Assembly: GCA_900539675.1 (NCBI GenBank)
Contig: UQDJ01000013.1
Coordinates: 1-42,465 of the forward strand
From: an uncultured Coriobacteriaceae bacterium
Lineage (GTDB): Bacteria; Actinomycetota; Coriobacteriia; Coriobacteriales; Eggerthellaceae
Direction of reading: 5' to 3'
Length of the DNA stretch: 42,465 nt
The position numbers were made by a program, and so were the translations under genes. Below the pieces are notes generated by a model. The model was not told where the DNA came from, made no database searches, and was given only the letters and a program-made list of their open reading frames with translations. Shown in pieces: positions 34,628 through 42,465 of the stretch. The first letter of the stretch is position 1. Each line of letters starts with the position of its first letter.

Positions 34628-36556
34628 ATGAGTGAATATCGTTCTTCGTCTGCTGGGTCTCCGACAGGACAACCCGCAGGGCCTTTCTCGAACCAACCCG
34701 TTACTCCGTCCACTGCATCTTTTCCGCACCAGGACACAAAACCAGCAGGACGCTTTTTTATCCTGAAGAACTTGGGGCTGTTTTCTCTTATTGCATTTTT
34801 AATTTTATGCATCGATCTTATTATGGTCATTGGCATTATGTTCTTCGAAGCAAACAATGAACGCTTTGACAGCAATGCCAGTGATCCCGCGGCCCAGCAT
34901 ATGCCTCACATTTACGATATTGCACCAACACTGATAGAAAACGATGACGGCACCTGGAGCTGCAATGATGATGCGGTATTAGAAGCCCTTGCGCGCTACA
35001 ATGGCTGGTCAGTTCTTCTTGATCCCACCGGAAATGTGGTGTGGTCCTTTAATACCCCAAGCGATTTTCCTGCTGCCTTTACCCAGAACGAGGTAGCCCT
35101 GCTTTCACACGATCGCGAGTACCAGGGCTACACCACGTTTATCTGGACAAAAGACGCCTATCTCGTGGTTATGGGTTACCCTGGAGATGAATACGCTTCC
35201 CTTGGCTTTACTATGTCAGCCGATGCGGTACGGCGTATTCCGTTATATCTGCTGCTGGTATTTCTGGTTGACTTGCTGCTTATTTTCTTGCTTTATATCG
35301 CATCCCAGCACTCCGTCATCAAAGGCACAGGCAAATTGCTGGGAGCCCTTGATGACATTGCTCAGGGCAAGCCAACCCACGTTGATGCGACTGGCGCCTT
35401 GCGCTCTGTTGGCACCACGATCAACACCGTATCCGATACCCTCGTCCACAAAGAAACTGCTCGCAAGAATTGGATTGCTGGCATTTCGCACGATGTACGC
35501 ACGCCTTTAGCGGCGGTTATGGGGCATGCCGAGCGCATCGAAAACGACAGGACCTTACCTGAACCTACTCGCGATACCGCCGCTATCATTTCGCGCCAAG
35601 GCACACGCATTCGCGACTTGGTAGAAGATTTAAACATTGCTACCCAACTAGAATACGACATGCAACCACTCAAGCACGAACCGCTTATTATGGCAAAATT
35701 AGTACGCAGCGTGGCAGCAGATTATCTCAATCAAGCCATGTTGGGCAACGCAACGCTCGACGTAGAAGTGGCAGAATCTGCCGCGCGGCTTGTCCTTGAA
35801 GGTGATGAACGACTGCTTAAGCGTGCACTGCGCAATGCTATAGACAATGCACTCAAGCACAATGCTGCAGATTGCCATATCGTCATTACACTTGATGCGA
35901 TGGTTGCAAGCGAAAGCGCCCTGGAACATGTATCGGGCACCGCATCAGGTTTAATACTGCGCGTATCCGACAACGGTCGTGGCATAACACCGAACGCTCT
36001 AGCAACAATGGCAACCATGCTTCAGCATGATTATTTGAGCTTTAGCACCCTTATTGAGCAAACTCCTACGCGCATCACATTTTCTGCAAGCAGATCACTC
36101 GTTATTCCTCACGATGATATGCCCGTCAAACTGAACCCTGAAGGACCCGCTGCGCCCTTGGCCACTACAACGGACACTTATAAAAATCTCAGCACGCCAT
36201 ATATCAAAGGGCTTCACCAAAACGTTCATACAGCACCGCCTAAACCCTATTTCGACGCGAAACCTGACGTACCCAAGCCCCCTACCACGGCTCCCATCAG
36301 CACCAATCCATACATACCTCAAGGATACACCGACTGTCCTGGCAATCCTTACGCAGTGGCTTCAACCGCCGTCGCAACATGTCCTTCGACAGTTGGAACA
36401 ACACCTCCGCCCCACGGCGGATCTATTGGCCAGCATGGTTTGGGTATGCCCCTGATCGCACGTATTGTACTGGTACATGGTGGCCTATTCACCCTGGAAA
36501 GCACACCGGGAGAGGGCTTCACTATCATCATGACCTTCCCGCAGGCACGCGAATAA
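34628..36556 (+). CDS. Sensor histidine kinase with insertion in ATP-lid region
   Basis: The 642-residue kinase has two membrane helices (about 49-72 and 203-226) framing an extracellular sensor of about 130 residues. The cytoplasmic part has H288 (GISHDVRTPL), the N box near 401-413 (NAIDNALKHNA), G1 D448-NGRGI, and G2 GLGMPL at about 604-609. Between G1 and G2 lie about 150 residues, far more than usual. Most of it (about 465-598) is Pro/Thr-rich low-similarity sequence with two cysteines. The response regulator gene precedes it by one base. It probably senses envelope stress for the divergent BceAB-like exporter. Confidence 0.88.
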   Translation: MSEYRSSSAGSPTGQPAGPFSNQPVTPSTASFPHQDTKPAGRFFILKNLGLFSLIAFLILCIDLIMVIGIMFFEANNERFDSNASDPAAQHMPHIYDIAPTLIENDDGTWSCNDDAVLEALARYNGWSVLLDPTGNVVWSFNTPSDFPAAFTQNEVALLSHDREYQGYTTFIWTKDAYLVVMGYPGDEYASLGFTMSADAVRRIPLYLLLVFLVDLLLIFLLYIASQHSVIKGTGKLLGALDDIAQGKPTHVDATGALRSVGTTINTVSDTLVHKETARKNWIAGISHDVRTPLAAVMGHAERIENDRTLPEPTRDTAAIISRQGTRIRDLVEDLNIATQLEYDMQPLKHEPLIMAKLVRSVAADYLNQAMLGNATLDVEVAESAARLVLEGDERLLKRALRNAIDNALKHNAADCHIVITLDAMVASESALEHVSGTASGLILRVSDNGRGITPNALATMATMLQHDYLSFSTLIEQTPTRITFSASRSLVIPHDDMPVKLNPEGPAAPLATTTDTYKNLSTPYIKGLHQNVHTAPPKPYFDAKPDVPKPPTTAPISTNPYIPQGYTDCPGNPYAVASTAVATCPSTVGTTPPPHGGSIGQHGLGMPLIARIVLVHGGLFTLESTPGEGFTIIMTFPQARE

Positions 36557-36574
36557 ACAGCAGATAAAGCGAAT

Positions 36575-36633
36575 GCTGACAGGCGAGCAAAACGGTGAAT
36601 AAAACAGGACGCTGATAGACGAGCCAAACAGTG
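36575..36633. repeat. 36-bp period direct repeat after the kinase gene
   Basis: GCTGACAGGCGAGCAAAACG at 36575 recurs as GCTGATAGACGAGCCAAACA at 36611. Both lie just after the kinase stop and are followed by similar AATAAAACAG / CACAACAA stretches. Confidence 0.7.
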
Positions 36634-36734
36634 CACAACAAATGCGACACCTCGCAACCAACCCATAAACACATACTTGGTTTGGCGGCGCGATACCTGC
36701 TACTATTCCTGAGGATCTAATAAAGGAGAGACGC

Positions 36735-38024
36735 ATGACCGCCAATACTATGCCTACATGCCCCGTACAACAAAAATGTGGAGCATGCCAATACCTTGAC
36801 ATTCCATACGGCGATCAATTGGCACTCAAGCAAACGGCAATGAACGATCTCTTTCGCCCCTTTGCCACCGATACTACGGTCTTTTCTCCTATCGCTGGTA
36901 TGGAAGAACCCTTCTATTACCGCAACAAGGTGACCTCGCCTTTTGTTCCAGGCAAGCGCCTTTCCAGCAATGCTCAAAACAAGGGCGGCAACAAAGCTGG
37001 TAAGCGCACCAAAAACCACAGCAAAAATAAGCAAGGAAAAGCAGCGGTACGTCACGAAATTTTATGTGGCATGTATGCGCAAGGCACGCATACCGTCATC
37101 CCTACCGATGAATGCTTACTGGAAAATCAAACAGCCAAACGCATTATTTTGGCCATCAAGTCCATCATGCAGCGCTATGATATGGAGCCTTACAACGAGG
37201 ATACCGGCACCGGATTTGTGCGCCACGCCATCGTCCGCGTCGGGCATGCGTCAGGTGAAATTCTGGTAACGCTGGTAACAAACGATTCATTTTTTCCCGG
37301 ATCACGCAATTTCTGTCGCGAACTGGTAAAACGCATACCCGAAATTACCACGATAGTTCAAAACGTCAACACCCGCCAAACCAACGTCATATTAGGTCAG
37401 CACGAAAAAACACTCTATGGTCCAGGTTTTATCTTGGATGAGCTGTGTGGACTGAGCTTTCGCATCTCTTCAGGATCGTTCTACCAGGTGAATTCAACCC
37501 AGACAGAAGTGCTCTATCGTCTGGCAATTACTATGGCGAATCTTACGGGCACTGAAACGGTACTCGATGCCTATTGCGGCACCGGTACGATTGGCTTGGT
37601 AGCAGCAAAGGGCTTGCCTGAAACTCCCAGGGCACATGCAGCTGAAGTGATCGGCGTTGACAACGTGACGAGCGCCACCAAAGATGCCCAGCAAAACGCA
37701 GTCCATAACGGCATTACCAATGCCCGTTTTATTACCAACGATGCCGGCAACTTCATGAAAGACTGCGCTGCAGCAGGTGAACATCTTGATGTGCTGTTGA
37801 TGGATCCGCCCCGTGCAGGCGCAAGCGAAGCATTCCTTGAAGCTACCTGCACGCTTAAGCCAAAACGCATCGTTTACATTTCCTGCAACCCCATCACACA
37901 AAAGCGCGATGTGGCCTACCTTACAAAAACCGGCTACACGCTTTACCGCGTGCAGCCGGTAGACATGTTCCCTCATACCGAACACGTAGAAAATATCTGT
38001 ATGCTTGAGCTGAGTCACATTTAG
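36735..38024 (+). CDS. rlmD: 23S rRNA (uracil-C5) methyltransferase, RlmD/RumA-like
   Basis: The 429-residue protein is of the TrmA/RumA family. It has Fe-S ligand cysteines C9, C15, C18 and C127, the SAM-binding YCGTGTIGL motif, DPPRAG, and the catalytic Cys in ISCNP near the C-terminus. It methylates uracil in 23S rRNA, probably U1939 or a related position. The exact site within the family is not certain. A Lys/Asn-rich insertion lies at about residues 73-106. AAAGGAG before the ATG supports the start. It is apparently a single gene. Confidence 0.87.
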   Translation: MTANTMPTCPVQQKCGACQYLDIPYGDQLALKQTAMNDLFRPFATDTTVFSPIAGMEEPFYYRNKVTSPFVPGKRLSSNAQNKGGNKAGKRTKNHSKNKQGKAAVRHEILCGMYAQGTHTVIPTDECLLENQTAKRIILAIKSIMQRYDMEPYNEDTGTGFVRHAIVRVGHASGEILVTLVTNDSFFPGSRNFCRELVKRIPEITTIVQNVNTRQTNVILGQHEKTLYGPGFILDELCGLSFRISSGSFYQVNSTQTEVLYRLAITMANLTGTETVLDAYCGTGTIGLVAAKGLPETPRAHAAEVIGVDNVTSATKDAQQNAVHNGITNARFITNDAGNFMKDCAAAGEHLDVLLMDPPRAGASEAFLEATCTLKPKRIVYISCNPITQKRDVAYLTKTGYTLYRVQPVDMFPHTEHVENICMLELSHI

Positions 38025-38076
38025 CCCACCGATTGTTACCATGACGTCGGTGAACGTTAATGCCAGCACAAAACCC

Positions 38077-38120
38077 TGATCAGACTGATCAAATTAAGCT
38101 GCTCGAATCAGACTGATCAA
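38077..38120. repeat. Two TGATCAG-A-CTGATCA palindromes after the methyltransferase gene
   Basis: A perfect 7-1-7 palindrome (38077-38091) is repeated as AATCAGACTGATCAA (38106-38120), centres 28 bases apart. They sit between convergent genes, so a role as operator for either is unclear. Confidence 0.75.
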
Positions 38121-38180
38121 CTAATGCTTTCTGACCGTTTATCCTTCCCACCGCAAAGTCGTTACGGATCATTTCTGCAT

Positions 38181-38212
38181 AAGTAAGGGTTTGATGGGCC
38201 AAACACTTACTT
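38181..38212. terminator. Hairpin over the stop of the zinc-ribbon protein
   Basis: AAGTAAG-g-GTTTG pairs with CAAAC-a-CTTACTT around ATGGGC. The stem includes the stop codon of the minus-strand gene. There is no T-run, so it may terminate or stabilise the 3' end. Confidence 0.5.
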
Positions 38213-38875
38213 CAGAAACTTAAAGGAACCTACAATCGGAACTTCCTTGGCCTTGCCGCAAAATACGTTAATAACGCAAATAACGTAGAGAACTGCGATA
38301 ATAACGAAACACACCGCCACGCACAGGTAGAACACAATACCCAGTATTGGAACAAATAAGATCCACAGCATCACAATTGCCACAAACGCCAGCAAAGCAC
38401 CTGTGACATTCAACTTTACAGACTGACGAACATGGAAGCGAGCGTAGGGCGAATTGTGAGCTGCAAAGGATGCCAAGATGAGGCCCAATACACCCAGCAT
38501 ATATGCCGCCAAGGCAAATACTTTGTTATCAGAAATATCTTGCGGGTCAAACATAGCTGTTTTATCAGAACCCAAATTGACATTCACCGTTGCCACGTGA
38601 GGTGTTTCAGTGGCATTTGGGTTGTAGCTATAACCCTGAGGCTGAGCCGCACTCTGGGCGTCTGCATAATCACCCTGGGCCTGGGCATATGGTCCCTGTG
38701 AACCATACTGCTGTTGAGCAGACTGCTGCAACGGTGTGTCCTGAGGCTGAGCCGCACTCTGAGGCTCTGTATAAACACCCTGATCCTGTTGTGTATCCTT
38801 AAGGGGAGAACCGCACTCTGGACAAAACGCCGCATCATCGGCAACTTCGGTTCCGCATTTTTTACAAACAGACAT
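38207..38875 (-). CDS. Zinc-ribbon membrane protein (DUF4870-like)
   Basis: The 222-residue protein opens with a zinc ribbon (C4, C7, C18, C21: CKKCGTEVADDAAFCPECG). A Gln/Pro/Tyr-rich linker (about 28-88) with repeated SAAQPQ follows, then about three hydrophobic helices with FHVRQSVKLN, as in DUF4870 proteins. The function is unknown. The ATG at 38873-38875 has AAAGGA six bases upstream and begins MSVCKKCG; an in-frame ATG five codons earlier is less likely. It is divergent from the amidase lipoprotein gene, and a second zinc-ribbon protein lies beyond. Confidence 0.8.
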   Translation of the reverse strand: MSVCKKCGTEVADDAAFCPECGSPLKDTQQDQGVYTEPQSAAQPQDTPLQQSAQQQYGSQGPYAQAQGDYADAQSAAQPQGYSYNPNATETPHVATVNVNLGSDKTAMFDPQDISDNKVFALAAYMLGVLGLILASFAAHNSPYARFHVRQSVKLNVTGALLAFVAIVMLWILFVPILGIVFYLCVAVCFVIIAVLYVICVINVFCGKAKEVPIVGSFKFLK

Positions 38876-39044
38876 TTCTTTTCCTTTCATGGGCTACGTA
38901 GTGGTTCCATGATAGCCATTTCCCCCACAAATTAATCAAATTTGATTCATTACGAACCCATGAACTGCGATAATACAAATCGCATCGACTCAGCAATGTA
39001 CCTCTACCAACCGCGCTCACACAAGTTATCAAAAGGAATTCACT

Positions 39045-39869
39045 ATGCCTTGCTCACATCGCTCACTACCCCAGATTCTTCGAGCTCTGCATCAAGCCAG
39101 ATCTTCGCGCCTAACGCTTATCGCAACCGGCATAGCGCTTCTTATGAGCCTGACACTACTTTCGGGATGCTCGCCCGCCAACCAGGACGAGCAAACCACC
39201 AACCAAGAATCTCAGAGCGCCTCGGATACCCCAGCACCCACACAAGATTTGGGTAACGAGACCAATAGTCCAGAAATAGCCTCAACGGTATCTGCCAAGG
39301 ATTTGCGCGATCAACTAGACCTAACCGAGGACTACCGCGACTCTTTTATCCATGGCGAAAAGCCTTCTGAATATCAAAAGTATATTGTGCTGCACGATAC
39401 CGAAGGTGATGGCTCCGCCGAAAACGTGGTGAGCTACTGGGATGGCAATGGCGCTGGCGTGGCAGCACATTTTGTCATCAATAAAGATGGCAGCATTGTG
39501 CAATGCGTGCCGCTCGACAAAATTACCCACCACGCTGGCTATGGCGATACCGGCCACAATGCACTCTACGGCGTTGAGGATGAATCGCGCGACGACAAGG
39601 TAGGCACCACTCCCATTGGAAGTCAGGCAGCCGACTATGGCATGAATTCTTATTCCATTGGCATTGAAATGGTTCATGTTGGTGGCTCCGGCGATTACCC
39701 CGAAGCGCAGCTTGATGCCCTTGATGGCTTGATCGCCTACATCGATGCGTACTATGGATTTGAAAGCGACATCATTGATCACAAGGCATGGCGCACGGGC
39801 AATTCCGACACCTCTAAAGAATTCGCTCCCTATCTTGCGGCATATCAGGATCACCGAACCCATCTCTAA
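39045..39869 (+). CDS. N-acetylmuramoyl-L-alanine amidase lipoprotein (Amidase_2)
   Basis: The 274-residue protein has a basic N-terminus, a hydrophobic signal and a lipobox LLSGC (C42), so it should be a membrane lipoprotein. A polar linker follows, then an Amidase_2 domain (about 112-270). Likely zinc ligands are H117 (IVLHDTEG), H162/H163 (THHAGYG) and the His of IDHKAW. It cleaves the bond between muramic acid and the peptide of the cell wall. AAAGGA lies eight bases before the ATG. A cell-wall role fits its zinc-ribbon neighbours only loosely. Confidence 0.9.
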   Translation: MPCSHRSLPQILRALHQARSSRLTLIATGIALLMSLTLLSGCSPANQDEQTTNQESQSASDTPAPTQDLGNETNSPEIASTVSAKDLRDQLDLTEDYRDSFIHGEKPSEYQKYIVLHDTEGDGSAENVVSYWDGNGAGVAAHFVINKDGSIVQCVPLDKITHHAGYGDTGHNALYGVEDESRDDKVGTTPIGSQAADYGMNSYSIGIEMVHVGGSGDYPEAQLDALDGLIAYIDAYYGFESDIIDHKAWRTGNSDTSKEFAPYLAAYQDHRTHL

Positions 39870-40081
39870 AGAAGAACGGAGCGGCAAAAACCCACAAACC
39901 AATCCATGTACGTCGCCTTTATAATGCTGCTAAGGTAAACACAATCGACACGAAGTTATAAATGTAAACTACTAAATGCAAACTACTTATCGGATCGCAT
40001 AAGCACCGCACCAACCCATACCACACCAGCGATCCTTTCAGCATCCCAAACCAAACGATGCGCCAATGATAGGAGTCTTTC

Positions 40082-41161
40082 ATGTTCTGCCAATACTGCG
40101 GCAAAGAAATTGATGACAACGTAAAATATTGCACCCATTGTGGCAAAAGAGTTGTCGAAGATGACAGCGCCGACAATCAACCCACGGCAGGACTTCACGT
40201 GTGCCCTGTATGCGGTAGCGATGTTTCTCCCGAAGATCGCTTCTGCATGTCGTGCGGTGCGCCCTTAAACGAAAACCCTGATCGCACCGCTGCTCTTAAT
40301 TATTTAACGGAAGATGACTCTGTGGCCAACGAAGCCACCACGGTCATGGGTTCAGGTGCTGTCATGGGTATGGGTGCTGACACTGGCATGAACACAGAAG
40401 CAACCGTTGGCATGGGGGCAGCTGTACGTGACACCAATGCCACCACGTACACCAATACCCCCTGGTCGGCAGGGCACACAGCAGAAATGCCCACAGTTGT
40501 CGCAGCGCCTCCCAGCCAGGCAACCCATTTTGACCCCAATAATACTGCTGATCGTCAGATGGCGAACAACGCTGCCAATCAAGCTGCGCCAGCTCCGCAT
40601 CAAAAGAATACAGCGCCCTACATCATTGGCGGCATTGTTGCTATCGTTGCGATTGTGGCTATCACCGTTATCGTAGTCACCATGATTGGAGCGGGAAATA
40701 ATACCACCGATCAATCCAACCAGACTCCCCAACAACAGGCCCAAACCCAGCCGCAACAAACGCAATCCAGCACCAACAGCAGCACCGCACAAGATACAGA
40801 CAAGCAAAAGGAAGCTGCTGATAAAGCTAAAAAGGAAGCCGAACAAAAGGCCCGTGAGGAAGCTCAGGCTAAAAGCGGTTACATTTTGCCCGATTCTGCG
40901 TCGCGCTATTACAGCAAGGATGAATTGGAGCAGATAGACTTATACGATCTCTACATTGCCCGCAATGAAATCTTTGCTCGTCACGGACGCGAATTCTCTA
41001 ACAGCGATCTACAAAACTACTTCAATGCACAGCCCTGGTACCATCCACAATATTCACCTGAACAATTCGACTCTATGCCCGATCCACTCAATCAATACGA
41101 AAAGGCTAACAGCGATTTGATACGCGAAGTAGAACAGGAACGCAACTCGCCTTATCTGTAA
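40082..41161 (+). CDS. Zinc-ribbon membrane protein with YARHG domain
   Basis: The 359-residue protein starts with two zinc ribbons (C3, C6, C17, C20 and C41, C44, C55, C58). A Gly/Met/Ala-rich linker, one membrane helix (about 180-202), a Gln-rich and then Lys/Glu/Ala-rich coiled stretch (about 236-265) and a C-terminal YARHG domain (about 278-345, with IARNEIFARHG) follow. YARHG is an extracellular domain of unknown role. The topology puts the ribbons inside and YARHG outside. TAGGAG precedes the ATG. It could link cytoplasmic sensing to the cell wall (inference). Confidence 0.87.
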   Translation: MFCQYCGKEIDDNVKYCTHCGKRVVEDDSADNQPTAGLHVCPVCGSDVSPEDRFCMSCGAPLNENPDRTAALNYLTEDDSVANEATTVMGSGAVMGMGADTGMNTEATVGMGAAVRDTNATTYTNTPWSAGHTAEMPTVVAAPPSQATHFDPNNTADRQMANNAANQAAPAPHQKNTAPYIIGGIVAIVAIVAITVIVVTMIGAGNNTTDQSNQTPQQQAQTQPQQTQSSTNSSTAQDTDKQKEAADKAKKEAEQKAREEAQAKSGYILPDSASRYYSKDELEQIDLYDLYIARNEIFARHGREFSNSDLQNYFNAQPWYHPQYSPEQFDSMPDPLNQYEKANSDLIREVEQERNSPYL

Positions 41162-41193
41162 AGTTAGCCGTAGGTTACGCCCGCTTTATCCCC

Positions 41194-41234
41194 TTGACAC
41201 GATAATTCTCTGTCCTATATTGGAATTGTTCTAA
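41194..41234 (+). promoter_or_regulatory. perR-like promoter with PerR/Fur-box-like palindrome
   Basis: TTGACA (41194-41199) and TATATT (41216-41221) are 16 bases apart, 20-60 bases before the Fur-family start. TTGGAATTGTTCTAA (41220-41234) is an imperfect 7-1-7 inverted repeat right at the -10/start region, as in PerR boxes, which fits autorepression. Confidence 0.65.
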
Positions 41235-41255
41235 TTTTAGTGAGGAAGAACGACA

Positions 41256-41663
41256 ATGAGGGAAAACGCGAGACTGATTTTAGAGGTTATTAACCACTCG
41301 GATGATCATCTGACCGCCGAGCAAGTCTACTTGCGTCTCAAGGAAGGCAATTCAAAAGCGGTGCTTGCAACCGTATACAACAATCTTGCTACTCTGTATC
41401 AAAAGGGTTTAATTCGCAAAGTAGCCGTACCCGGCTTTCCTGATCGTTACGATAAGGTAACCACCCGCCACGATCACCTAGTTTGTAAGCAGTGCGGTGC
41501 CCTAAAAGATGTTACGCTGGATGACATGACAGCCGAACTTGAAAAAGAAACGGGAGTCCATATTCTGTCCTACGACTTAAATATCGACTATATTTGTCCC
41601 AGTTGTGCTGCCAAAAATGCCAAAGAAGCAAGCGCGAAGAAAAACACCGAGCGCTCTTCATAA
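41256..41663 (+). CDS. perR: Fur-family regulator, PerR-like
   Basis: The 135-residue protein has a winged-helix N-terminus (LTAEQVYLRL, AVLATVYNNLATL) and the metal-binding C-terminus. The two CxxC pairs (CKQC and CPSC) form the structural zinc site. The sensing ligands match PerR: Asp in RYDKV (PerR D85 position) and the His residues of RHDH. The His near the DNA-binding domain is less certain. It is expected to repress peroxide-defence genes until metal-catalysed oxidation. Rubrerythrin follows 54 bases downstream. GAGGAAG lies upstream of the ATG. Confidence 0.85.
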   Translation: MRENARLILEVINHSDDHLTAEQVYLRLKEGNSKAVLATVYNNLATLYQKGLIRKVAVPGFPDRYDKVTTRHDHLVCKQCGALKDVTLDDMTAELEKETGVHILSYDLNIDYICPSCAAKNAKEASAKKNTERSS

Positions 41664-41717
41664 AGGAACAGAACACGAACCCAAAAAGCGTTAAACGCTC
41701 ATGAAAGGAGCCCGAAA

Positions 41718-42257
41718 ATGAGCAACAAGTATGCCGGAACACAAACCGAAAAGAACCTTGAGACCGCCTTTGCAGGTGAATCCCAGGCTCGCAACAAGTA
41801 CACCTACTTTTCTTCGGTAGCCAAGAAGGAAGGCTATGAGCAGATTGCTGATCTGTTCTTGAAGACCGCTAACAACGAAAAGGAACATGCAAAACTGTGG
41901 TTCAAGGAACTCGGCGGCATTGGCGACACCGCTGCAAACCTCACCGCTGCAGCTGAAGGCGAAAACTACGAGTGGACCGACATGTATGCTGGCTTCGCTA
42001 AGACCGCTGAAGAAGAGGGCTTCCCAGAGTTGGCAGCTAAGTTCCGCATGGTTGGCGAAATCGAAAAGCACCACGAAGAGCGCTATCGTGCACTGTTGAA
42101 GAACGTTGAAACCGCTAAGGTATTCGAGAAGTCCGAAGTTAAGGTTTGGGAATGCCGCAACTGTGGTCACATCGTTGTAGGCACCAAGGCTCCTGGTGTT
42201 TGCCCGGTATGCCTGCATCCTCAGAGCTTCTTCGAAGTAAAGGCTGAAAACTACTAA
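41718..42257 (+). CDS. rbr: Rubrerythrin
   Basis: The 179-residue protein has a ferritin-like four-helix domain (GESQARNKYTYF, EKEHAKLWFKEL, EIEKHHEERY) carrying the di-iron carboxylate ligands, and a C-terminal rubredoxin domain (CRNCGHIV, CPVCLHP). It is a cytoplasmic peroxidase that reduces hydrogen peroxide to water in anaerobes. AAAGGAG precedes the ATG. It follows the PerR-like gene and is probably in its regulon. A strong terminator follows, so it is the last gene of the unit. Confidence 0.96.
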   Translation: MSNKYAGTQTEKNLETAFAGESQARNKYTYFSSVAKKEGYEQIADLFLKTANNEKEHAKLWFKELGGIGDTAANLTAAAEGENYEWTDMYAGFAKTAEEEGFPELAAKFRMVGEIEKHHEERYRALLKNVETAKVFEKSEVKVWECRNCGHIVVGTKAPGVCPVCLHPQSFFEVKAENY

Positions 42258-42278
42258 TCCGTCAATAACTAAATAGCC

Positions 42279-42330
42279 AAAGTGCCCTTCAAAAGCAGAT
42301 TTACTGCCACAGAAGGGCACTTTTTTTATT
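42279..42330 (+). terminator. Strong Rho-independent terminator after rubrerythrin
   Basis: AAAGTGCCCTTC (42279-42290) pairs perfectly with GAAGGGCACTTT (42312-42323) across a 21-base loop, followed by TTTTATT. The last 135 bases of the window have no gene; a weak TTGTGG-17-CATTAT pair is seen near the very end. Confidence 0.9.
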
Positions 42331-42465
42331 GTTTGGGATAATTTCTCCCCTTCGAAAACTATTTGCAGCGCGAAGCTGGACGATTCGCTCTACCCTGATT
42401 TCTTTTCATTCCAGCTTTCCTTCTTCTCTGTTGTGGCAATGCTAGCCTGAAAACATTATGGGGGT

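Noticed and set aside
34628..36556. Kinase as a pseudogene because of the long insert
   Set aside because: The frame is open, and the N, G1 and G2 motifs are all present on both sides of the insert.
1..42465. tRNA or rRNA genes, prophage or insertion sequences
   Set aside because: No T-arm-like GGTTCGAAT pattern in gaps, no transposase or integrase motifs and no phage structural genes were seen on reading both strands.

Overview
The window looks like chromosomal DNA of an anaerobic, Gram-positive actinobacterium of the class Coriobacteriia, perhaps an Eggerthellales relative such as Cryptobacterium. This is inference. It rests on moderate base composition, oxygen-sensitive Fe-S enzymes of the 2-hydroxyacyl-CoA dehydratase type in fused and split forms, rubrerythrin with a PerR-like regulator, an LPKTG wall-anchored protein, and phosphate (Pit) and MFS carriers. 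I see no phage, integrase, transposase, rRNA, tRNA or CRISPR array. Genes are dense on both strands, so this is mostly ordinary chromosome.

Layout. 1-5 kb: an Fsr-like MFS exporter, a Ser/Gly-rich membrane protein, and a TatD nuclease-like hydrolase coupled to an AEC transporter. 5-12.3 kb: an MBL-fold hydrolase; a Pit / small membrane protein / universal stress protein operon; an MFS carrier with a His-rich loop; a D-2-hydroxyacid dehydrogenase; a small membrane protein. 12.5-20.4 kb: a UbiB-like kinase with a phasin-like partner carrying a Gly-His-Cys tail, then divergently a 1541-residue fused dehydratase/activase protein followed by a TetR regulator. 20.5-26.6 kb: cysteine synthase and a glutamate-cysteine ligase family protein on the minus strand, each with a leader hairpin, then a SpaA-type surface protein. 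27.3-30.7 kb: a three-gene operon holding the split version of the dehydratase/activase modules. 30.8-36.6 kb: a BceAB-like ABC exporter divergent from an OmpR-type response regulator and a histidine kinase with a large insertion in its ATP-lid region. 36.7-42.3 kb: an RlmD-like methyltransferase, two zinc-ribbon membrane proteins flanking an amidase lipoprotein, and a PerR-like / rubrerythrin pair.

How genes work together. The fused and split proteins appear to be two versions of one ATP-driven electron-injection machine: an activase with a 4Fe-4S cluster energises an Fe-S dehydratase-like partner. No CoA-transferase or obvious substrate gene is nearby, so the reactions are unknown. Cysteine synthase plus the ligase point to gamma-glutamylcysteine or thiol synthesis. 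PerR plus rubrerythrin form a peroxide response. The ABC exporter and two-component system resemble a cell-envelope stress or peptide-resistance module.

The main unexplained pattern is recurrent short tandem duplication at or just past gene 3' ends. At least seven genes have different local repeats there. At the first two genes the repeat is in frame and copies the stop codon itself. An in-frame 42-bp repeat also expands the TatD protein.
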